Source of the DNA: Flavobacteriales bacterium
GTDB taxonomy: Bacteria > Bacteroidota > Bacteroidia > Flavobacteriales > Flavobacteriaceae
DNA length: 37,713 bases
Reading direction: 5' to 3'
NCBI GenBank assembly: GCA_027039975.1
Contig: JALWFE010000064.1
Location: forward strand, 1 to 37,713
Part shown: positions 31,504 to 37,713 of the stretch, piece after piece
Layout: each line of letters opens with the position of its first letter
How positions within the stretch are numbered: position 1 is the first letter of the stretch
Notes under the pieces: model-generated
Told to the model about the DNA's origin: nothing
The model's database searches: none
Seen by the model: only the letters and a program-made list of their open reading frames with translations
Program-made: the position numbers and the translations under genes

Positions 31504-33864
31504 ATGCGTTATCATATTTTATTGATTTTGAGTTTTTGGAGTTTGTTTTTGACCGGTTGTAAACAGCATCGTAAACAAACAAAAATCCCTGTATTTGATT
31601 TTATTTTGCCAAAAGCCGGCTATATTATCAAAATTAACAAGCCGGATGCCGTTATCAAACAAAATCCGGTTATCACGGATTACTATTTGCGTTTTTCAGA
31701 CAAATCCTTTTTATCCAAAGCAGGATTTAATACGCCATACCTTATCAATATTTTGCAAAATAATTCCAAAATCAAAGGTTTTGTTGCTACTGGAACTTTA
31801 CGGCATATTGACAGTTTGTTTAACGGTGAAACAACTGTTTACCAACAAGATACGATATACAAAACCACTTACAAAAAAACTAATTATTACGCAACGGTTA
31901 TAAACGGCACAAGTTTTATCTCCAATCAAAAATTATTTATTGAAAATTGTATCAGGGAGCAAAACGAATTTGGCCGGTTAGCTCAAAATAATCAATTTAA
32001 AAAAGGTATTGCCAGTTTGGATAACAATGCCGATATGAATCTTATCATTCGCACAGACCAATTAAAACCGGATATTTTTTTCAACGGGTCTTTTAAAATA
32101 AAATGGCAAGATACGGGTAATTGGCAGTTTCTGGACTTGGTTGATACACAAAAACAAATCGCTTCGGGCATCAGTTTATGTCGTGACAGTCTTTGTGTAA
32201 TCAACGGCATTTTTCAATCCGTAAATCCTGTGCCGCAAGATTTCAGTCACTATACACCATTTGCCGCTAACAAAAGTATCATATTAAGTTTCAATGACTT
32301 TGAACAATTTATCAATAATTTGAACAACTTTAAACTTTATGCTCCACAGCAAAGTGTAGAAGGCAGGGAATTGCTTACAAGTTTGAGCGGTCTGTCTTTT
32401 TTTAAAGAAAACAGTAACCATGCCGTTCTTTTAAAGCTAACGGATTTACAAGATTGGCAGGATGATATTATGGAAAAAAGTAAAGATCTTAACAATTTCG
32501 AAATCTATAAATTTCCTTACAACGATTTGATTAACAGTTATTTTTCCAACATCATCCCCGGTATATCAGCCCGTTTTTTCACTATTGTTGACAAAACCGT
32601 TATAATCACCTCGTCCGAAAATTACCTTGAAAAAATCTTAAATAATATTCAAAACCACGCTACCTTATCCCGGAGTAAAACTTATCAAAATTTAATCGCC
32701 GAACTACCGGACAATTATCATTTGGTATTGTTTAAAAACAAACTCGATATCAAAGGCCAAAAATATATGGAAGCCCAAACTTATAAAGTGGACGACAATG
32801 CGGTTTTTACCAATCTTGTTTTAAAAGACTTTGTATCATCCGGTAAGCAAACCATCGTCGAACAGGTTTTGACCTATAATTTATCCGGAAGGCCTAAATC
32901 CGATCCGCAACTGGTTTACAATCATCACACCAAAACATACAATATTATATATCAAGACGATAAAGGACGTTTGAATTTTGTCGATTTAAAAGGCAAAACA
33001 CTTTGGCAAACAAACCTCAAAGGGGATATTACAGGAAAAATTTATCAAGTGGATCTTTTTAGAAATCACAAAATTCAATATACGTTTGTAACGCCACATC
33101 ATTGGTATGTCATAGACAGACTTGGACGAAATGTTGACAATTTTCCGGAATACTTTCTTAAGAAAATTACCAAAGGCATCAGCGTTTTCGACTATGAACA
33201 TAACAGAAAATACCGTTTCGGTATTACCCAGTCCAATTCTTTCAAACTTTTTGATAATCAAGCCAAAAAAGTCAAAGGTTTTAAGGTTAAAATTAAAAAT
33301 GACATTTTATTTACACCGAAACATTTCCGTATCGGTAATAAAGATTTTATCCAAATTTCGGATACCGGAGGGGAACTCTATCTGCTAAACAGACGCGGGG
33401 AAACCCGTATAAAAGTATCGCAAACTTTCGATGTCAGCCGGAATCAGTGGGGGGTTAAAAACCGTAAATTTATCAATATTGACGATAACGATAAACTTTT
33501 ATCAATAGACTTGAACGGTAAACTCAAAACCGGCAAACTCGACTTGCCCGGTCATATTTTGTCGAAAATCAAACACGAAACTTTTGCCGCAGTAGCCGGT
33601 AACAAATTATTAATCAACAAAAAAATAATCGAATTGGATTTAGGCACATATTCCCGGCCGCATATTTATAAAAGCGGTAAACAAATTATAATTTTTATCG
33701 CCAATACCGCCAATAACAGAATTTATGCTTTTGATAAAAATGGAAATGTTTTGCCGAATTTTCCCATTACCGGACAACAGGTATTGGACTTTAAAACTAT
33801 AAAAAATACCCGGTATTTGTTGGCTTATGACAGTGCGCACAATTTGATTGTATATAAGTTTTGA
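31504..33864 (+). CDS. Large lipoprotein with C-terminal propeller-like repeats
   Basis: This 786-residue protein has a classical lipobox, SLFLTGC with Cys19, followed by a basic KQHRKQTK stretch. Residues about 30-460 are a mixed alpha/beta region that I do not recognise by family. Residues about 470-786 show repeated units with a hydrophobic strand then D/N-x-x-G: VDLKGKTLWQTNLKG, VIDRLGRNVDNFP, LLNRRGETRIKV, SIDLNGKLKTGKL, AFDKNGNVLPNFPI. This suggests a beta-propeller of about six blades. The protein is basic, and codon use is like that of its neighbours. The next lipoprotein gene is divergent and also propeller-like, so a shared envelope role is possible but not shown. Confidence 0.8.
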   Translation: MRYHILLILSFWSLFLTGCKQHRKQTKIPVFDFILPKAGYIIKINKPDAVIKQNPVITDYYLRFSDKSFLSKAGFNTPYLINILQNNSKIKGFVATGTLRHIDSLFNGETTVYQQDTIYKTTYKKTNYYATVINGTSFISNQKLFIENCIREQNEFGRLAQNNQFKKGIASLDNNADMNLIIRTDQLKPDIFFNGSFKIKWQDTGNWQFLDLVDTQKQIASGISLCRDSLCVINGIFQSVNPVPQDFSHYTPFAANKSIILSFNDFEQFINNLNNFKLYAPQQSVEGRELLTSLSGLSFFKENSNHAVLLKLTDLQDWQDDIMEKSKDLNNFEIYKFPYNDLINSYFSNIIPGISARFFTIVDKTVIITSSENYLEKILNNIQNHATLSRSKTYQNLIAELPDNYHLVLFKNKLDIKGQKYMEAQTYKVDDNAVFTNLVLKDFVSSGKQTIVEQVLTYNLSGRPKSDPQLVYNHHTKTYNIIYQDDKGRLNFVDLKGKTLWQTNLKGDITGKIYQVDLFRNHKIQYTFVTPHHWYVIDRLGRNVDNFPEYFLKKITKGISVFDYEHNRKYRFGITQSNSFKLFDNQAKKVKGFKVKIKNDILFTPKHFRIGNKDFIQISDTGGELYLLNRRGETRIKVSQTFDVSRNQWGVKNRKFINIDDNDKLLSIDLNGKLKTGKLDLPGHILSKIKHETFAAVAGNKLLINKKIIELDLGTYSRPHIYKSGKQIIIFIANTANNRIYAFDKNGNVLPNFPITGQQVLDFKTIKNTRYLLAYDSAHNLIVYKF

Positions 33865-33892
33865 GGAATTGAGGAATTGAGGAGTTGAGGAA
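33861..33892. repeat. Four tandem octamers TTGAGGAA beginning in a stop codon
   Basis: TTGAGGAA, TTGAGGAA, TTGAGGAG, TTGAGGAA lie end to end. The first unit contains the TGA stop codon of the large lipoprotein gene, so the array abuts the coding region without a gap. The word also occurs inside the dispersed ~85-bp repeat. Confidence 0.8.
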
Positions 33893-34037
33893 TGATAATA
33901 AGGCGTGAAATAATAAACACGATTTTAAGCCGTATTATAACGAAATGTATGTCAGAGCTTTACAGCAAGTAGCAAAAAAATGAAGAAAAACAGAAAAATT
34001 TTTGCAAAAAAAATTTTTTTAGAATGCAAAAAGGTTT

Positions 34038-34045
34038 TATATTTG
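34038..34045 (+). promoter_or_regulatory. -7 box of the tRNA cluster
   Basis: TATATTTG, a TAnnTTTG match 18 bp before the tRNA-Gly gene. A TTTG at 34001-34004 is too distant for a normal -33 element. Confidence 0.6.
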
Positions 34046-34062
34046 CATTCGCAAAGTGAAAA

Positions 34063-34135
<73 letters not shown>

Positions 34136-34159
34136 CTTTTTTTTTGACAAGTCTGGCGG

Positions 34160-34245
34160 GCTCGGGTGGTGGAATTGGTAGACACGTTGGACTTAAAATC
34201 CAATGGACAGTAATGTCCGTGCGGGTTCAAGTCCCGCCCCGAGTA
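34160..34245 (+). tRNA. tRNA-Leu (anticodon TAA)
   Basis: An 86-nt class II tRNA with a long variable arm (GGACAGTAATGTCC). Acceptor GCTCGGG pairs with CCCGAGT (one G-T pair), the anticodon stem is TTGGA/TCCAA with TAA at 34194-34196, and the T-arm is GCGGGTTCAAGTCCCGC. Discriminator A; CCA is not encoded. Confidence 0.96.
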
Positions 34246-34259
34246 CTTCAAAAACAAAT

Positions 34260-34332
34260 GGTACCTTAGCTCAGTTGGTAGAGCAAAGGACTGAAAATCC
34301 TTGTGTCCGCAGTTCGATTCTGCGAGGTACCA
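34260..34332 (+). tRNA. tRNA-Phe (anticodon GAA)
   Basis: A 73-nt cloverleaf: acceptor GGTACCT/AGGTACC, anticodon stem AAGGA/TCCTT with GAA at 34293-34295, and T-arm GCAGTTCGATTCTGC. Discriminator A followed by CCT, so a full CCA end is not encoded. It is the last of three tRNAs in one transcript. Confidence 0.97.
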
Positions 34333-34335
34333 CCT

Positions 34336-34368
34336 AAAAAAGCCGTGATTTTTTCACGGCTTTTTTTT
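34336..34368. terminator. Bidirectional terminator after tRNA-Phe
   Basis: Stem GCCGTGA (34342-34348) / TCACGGC (34354-34360), loop TTTTT, with six A's before and eight T's after. It ends the tRNA transcript and also suits the converging sulfatase-family gene that ends at 34396. Confidence 0.92.
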
Positions 34369-34395
34369 ATGCTATACGGTTAACTATAAAAAATC

Positions 34396-35997
34396 TTATT
34401 TTAATTTGTCGTACTCCAACAATTCCAAATTCACATTGATGATTTTACGTTTGCGCTTTGGTACATAACTCTTACTAAAAAAATCATTTTCCGGTTTATA
34501 ATCTTTAAAACGAATCCCGAATAGCCCCGGGATAGCATGATAAAAATCATACGAAATTACAGGTAAATCTTTATTATTTTTAACCTGCTCAACAATACCG
34601 GGATGATGGTTTTTAAATTCTCCTGAAAACCAAAGTATTAAAGGAACTTCCACTTCAGATTTTGAAGGTTTTTCCGTGCCGTGATACGCATAATCGGGAT
34701 ATGCATCGTACAAAGACTCTCCATGGTCGGAAAACATAATAAATGTACGTTCACCTTTTTGTTGCTTTAATAATTGCAAAAAATTATACAATACATAATC
34801 ATTATACCGGACAGCATTGTCATAATAACGAATCATCTTTTCTTTTTTATCCGTAATTTTTTCGGGATGAAAATAGTTAAATGTTTCCGGATAACGGTTT
34901 TTATAATAAGCATGATTTCCCATTAAATGCAAGAATATCAATTTTTTACGAGCCGTGTCCCGTAATACTTTTTTTAATTCGGGTATCAATACTTCATCAT
35001 AATTATTAGGTCTGTTGCTGATAAACCTATCCGTTTCATGAGCAATAAAACTGGCTTGACTTTCATGCCTGCCGTAAACATACTGATTGGTTATCCAAAA
35101 TGTTTTAAAACCTGCATCTTTAAAAGTCGTTATAAACGAAGGTTTATCCCAATAAGCCTTATCGTCCAAATCTTCTACCGGCGTAAAAACCCGTTTTAAT
35201 GTATTAATGGTTTGGTTAGCTGCGCTTACCACATCGGTGTAAACAATTAAATTTTCCCGCTTCATCAAAGGTGTTGTAGGTAAAGGATAGCCGTAATATT
35301 CCAAATGATCCCGTCTTAAAGATTCCCCGATGACAATTACAATAGTTTCTTTTTGATATGCATCAAATTCCGGTAATCTGACAGTTTCATAATCATACGA
35401 AGCTTTTTTGTTCAATACCCGCGATTCCCGGTATTTGGTAACGATATAATCTCCCAATCCGTAAAGCCCGCGAAAGGGAAAACTTTTTCGTGAAGCACCC
35501 TTAAAAGTAAAATCTACCACCAGTAATAACAATAATACCAATGCTATTCTTCTTATTTTTTTTGAAAAAACAATAAATTTTAAACGAAAAGATTTAATCA
35601 AGAAGATAATATACACCGCTATTTGAAAAAGCATCAAACCAAAAGTTTTGCTATGCATACCTTTGGCAAATTCCTGAGCTTCATCAATATATGAATCTAA
35701 AATCGTGGACCAAGTACTGACATTGACATAATTACGGTATTCCAACAATTGCACATCATAAATCAAAGCGATAATAAGTATAAAAAAAGATAAAACGGCA
35801 AACCATACCGGTTTTAACCTGAAAGCTATAATTACCAAAAAAGGCGCTGTCAAACTCATCAACAGGGCCAAATAATACCGTGAATTATCATGTTTGACAA
35901 CATCGATGATAAACACCGAATTGATAAAAACTACAAAAATAAATACGTCAAAAAAAGAAAGAAATTTTTTATTACTGTCATTCATCCGGCTAATCAT
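34396..35997 (-). CDS. Phosphoethanolamine transferase-like membrane sulfatase-fold protein
   Basis: This 533-residue inner-membrane enzyme probably moves phosphoethanolamine from a phospholipid to lipid A or another surface glycan. Five membrane helices fill residues about 12-165, then a periplasmic alkaline-phosphatase/sulfatase-type domain follows. Metal and catalytic positions of EptA can be matched: Glu225 ([10 protein letters not shown]), Thr263 as the likely nucleophile (SAANQTINT), His362 ([14 protein letters not shown]), Asp424-His425 (MFSDHGESL) and His439. Spacings agree with EptA to within a dozen residues. The substrate is not known. The start at 35997 overlaps the end of lepA by 8 bp; Met5 (start 35985) would avoid it. 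Confidence 0.85.
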   Translation of the reverse strand: MISRMNDSNKKFLSFFDVFIFVVFINSVFIIDVVKHDNSRYYLALLMSLTAPFLVIIAFRLKPVWFAVLSFFILIIALIYDVQLLEYRNYVNVSTWSTILDSYIDEAQEFAKGMHSKTFGLMLFQIAVYIIFLIKSFRLKFIVFSKKIRRIALVLLLLLVVDFTFKGASRKSFPFRGLYGLGDYIVTKYRESRVLNKKASYDYETVRLPEFDAYQKETIVIVIGESLRRDHLEYYGYPLPTTPLMKRENLIVYTDVVSAANQTINTLKRVFTPVEDLDDKAYWDKPSFITTFKDAGFKTFWITNQYVYGRHESQASFIAHETDRFISNRPNNYDEVLIPELKKVLRDTARKKLIFLHLMGNHAYYKNRYPETFNYFHPEKITDKKEKMIRYYDNAVRYNDYVLYNFLQLLKQQKGERTFIMFSDHGESLYDAYPDYAYHGTEKPSKSEVEVPLILWFSGEFKNHHPGIVEQVKNNKDLPVISYDFYHAIPGLFGIRFKDYKPENDFFSKSYVPKRKRKIINVNLELLEYDKLK

Positions 35998-37713
35998 TTA
36001 ATTTCAACACTGCCATAAACGCCGACTGCGGAATCTGTACATTACCGACTTGCCGCATACGTTTTTTTCCTTTTTTTTGTTTTTCGAGCAATTTCCGTTT
36101 ACGTGAAATATCACCGCCGTAACATTTGGCTGTCACATCTTTACGCAAAGCTTTGATTGTTTCACGGGCAATAATTTTAGAGCCGATAGCGGCTTGTACC
36201 GGAATATCAAATTGCTGACGTGGAATCAATGTTCGCAATTTATGCACCATTTTTTTTCCTATTTCATAAGCATTGTCGGCGTGTACTAAAGCCGATAGCG
36301 CATCGACCGGTTGTCCGTTGAGCAAGATATCCACTTTGACCAATTTGGATTTTCGCATCCCGATAGGATGATAATCAAAAGATGCGTAGCCTCTCGAAAC
36401 GGTTTTTAACCGGTCATAAAAATCAAATACGATTTCCGCCAGAGGCATATCAAAAGTCAATTCAACCCGCTCCGGTGTCAGATACACTTGATTGGTGATT
36501 TGTCCGCGTTTTTCGAGTGCTAATTTCATAACAGGACCGACAAATTCGGATTTTGTAATGATAGAAGCTTTTATATAAGGCTCCTCCACCCTGTCCAATT
36601 TCGAAGGATCCGGCAATTCGGAAGGATTATTAACAATAACAGGTTTGTCGGGATGCTTTTTTGTATAAGCATGATAAGACACGTTGGGAACGGTTGTAAT
36701 CACATTCATTCCAAACTCCCGTTCCAATCTTTCTTGAATAATTTCCAGATGCAACATCCCGAGAAAACCCGCTCTGAACCCAAACCCCAAAGCGGCGGAA
36801 GATTCCGGCTCAAAAGTCAAACTGGCATCGTTGAGCCGCAATTTTTCCATAGCACTACGCAACTCTTCGTATTCGTCGGTTTCAACCGGATAAATACCTG
36901 CAAAAACCATAGGTTTGACATCTTCAAAGCCTTCAATCGGTTCGGCAGTCGGATTATTGGCATCGGTTATGGTATCCCCGACCTTCACTTCGCGGGCATC
37001 CTTAATACCGGATACCAAATATCCTACATCACCGGTTGTTATTTCAGGTGCCGGTAATTGTTTGAGTTTGAGATATCCCACTTCGTCGGCATCATAAGTT
37101 TTGCCGGTGGCCATAAACATAATATTTTGCCCTTTCTTAATACTGCCGTCAAATACTCTGAAATATACTTCTATACCACGATAAGGATTGTAAACCGAAT
37201 CAAATATCAAAGCTCGCAATGGAGCTTTCGGGTCACCTTCCGGTGGTGGAATTTTTTCGATGATTGCCTTTACTATTTTATCAACGCCTTCGCCTGTTTT
37301 GGCACTTGCCCAAATCACATCATCCGGGTCACAACCTAATAAATCGACTATTTCGTCGGTTACTTCCAAAGGTTTGGCACTTGGTAAATCCACTTTATTG
37401 AGTACAGGTACAATTTCCAAATCATTCTCCAAAGCCAAATACAAATTGGAGATAGTCTGGGCTTGAATACCTTGTGCCGCATCCACTATCAATAAAGCAC
37501 CTTCACATGCTGCAATGGCACGTGACACTTCATAAGAAAAGTCAACGTGTCCGGGGGTATCAATCAAATTGAGTTTATACGACTCACCGTTATGGATATA
37601 GTCCATTTGAACGGCATGGCTCTTAATGGTAATACCTCTTTCGCGTTCCAAATCCATATCGTCCAAAACCTGATCTTGTTTTTCACGCTCGGTTATGGCA
37701 CCGGTATATTCCA
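35990..37713 (-). CDS. lepA: Elongation factor 4 (LepA), 5' end outside window
   Basis: LepA is a ribosome-bound GTPase that helps translation under stress. The reading frame is open to the right edge: translation before the TTG at 37666 continues [20 protein letters not shown], so the true start and the P-loop (G1) lie outside the window. Visible motifs are ERGITIKS (G2), DTPGHVDF (G3), NKVDLPSA (G4) and SAKTG (G5), then the LepA-specific domain, ending [15 protein letters not shown] and [16 protein letters not shown]. The C-terminal domain distinguishes it from EF-G. Coupled to the downstream transferase gene by overlap. Confidence 0.97.
   Translation of the reverse strand, partial: EYTGAITEREKQDQVLDDMDLERERGITIKSHAVQMDYIHNGESYKLNLIDTPGHVDFSYEVSRAIAACEGALLIVDAAQGIQAQTISNLYLALENDLEIVPVLNKVDLPSAKPLEVTDEIVDLLGCDPDDVIWASAKTGEGVDKIVKAIIEKIPPPEGDPKAPLRALIFDSVYNPYRGIEVYFRVFDGSIKKGQNIMFMATGKTYDADEVGYLKLKQLPAPEITTGDVGYLVSGIKDAREVKVGDTITDANNPTAEPIEGFEDVKPMVFAGIYPVETDEYEELRSAMEKLRLNDASLTFEPESSAALGFGFRAGFLGMLHLEIIQERLEREFGMNVITTVPNVSYHAYTKKHPDKPVIVNNPSELPDPSKLDRVEEPYIKASIITKSEFVGPVMKLALEKRGQITNQVYLTPERVELTFDMPLAEIVFDFYDRLKTVSRGYASFDYHPIGMRKSKLVKVDILLNGQPVDALSALVHADNAYEIGKKMVHKLRTLIPRQQFDIPVQAAIGSKIIARETIKALRKDVTAKCYGGDISRKRKLLEKQKKGKKRMRQVGNVQIPQSAFMAVLKLND

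Noticed and set aside
34137-34145. T-run after tRNA-Gly as a terminator
   Set aside because: There is no separate GC-rich hairpin before it apart from the tRNA itself, and tRNA-Leu and tRNA-Phe follow closely without a new promoter box.

Overview
The window looks like chromosomal core genome of a Bacteroidota bacterium, probably a Flavobacteriales-type lineage. The evidence is AT-rich DNA, TAnnTTTG-type -7 promoter boxes instead of Shine-Dalgarno-led starts, a fused DAHP synthase/chorismate mutase, an OmpA protein with thrombospondin type 3 repeats, a fused gamma-alpha 2-oxoacid:ferredoxin oxidoreductase, and Bacteroidota-style lipoproteins. I cannot name a genus.

Layout. (1) 68-10537, minus strand: a complex I operon, nuoA-B-C-D then nuoH-I-J-K-L-M-N. 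The NADH-input module nuoE-F-G is missing exactly where it normally lies, between nuoD and nuoH; a 540-bp repeat-filled spacer takes its place. (2) 10785-18492: kbl and an OmpA/TSP3 porin on plus, then DAHP synthase-chorismate mutase, a TPR protein and gyrA on minus. (3) 18756-24683, plus: a CarboxypepD_reg-like secreted protein with a crotonase, a MazEF-type toxin-antitoxin pair, a small membrane protein overlapping mutL, a repeat cluster, and holA. (4) 24939-27811, minus: korB and korA. (5) 28248-33864: a small conserved protein, a PlsC-type acyltransferase and two divergent lipoproteins with propeller-like repeats. (6) 34063-34332: tRNA-Gly, tRNA-Leu and tRNA-Phe. (7) 34396-37713, minus: a phosphoethanolamine-transferase-like sulfatase fold enzyme and lepA, which runs off the right edge.

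How the genes connect. A complex I without NuoEFG cannot take electrons from NADH in the usual way. KorAB in the same window makes reduced ferredoxin from a 2-oxoacid, so a ferredoxin:quinone route is a reasonable but unproven inference. NuoM also appears to lack the conserved pump lysine of transmembrane helix 7.

The least explained material is intergenic. Spacers carry (a) arrays of 7-nt words (AAAGTTG, GTGGAAA, AAATTAA types) kept in strict heptad register and found in both orientations, (b) short palindromes with 8-9 bp stems and 3-nt loops whose outer arms read AGACG/CGTCT, (c) a ~61-bp direct repeat flanking the nuoH-N block, (d) a 138-bp multi-hairpin element between mutL and holA, (e) a 184-bp element bounded by 12-bp inverted repeats after holA, and (f) about five decayed copies of an 80-90 bp dispersed repeat. 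I saw no CRISPR array, prophage, transposase or rRNA gene.
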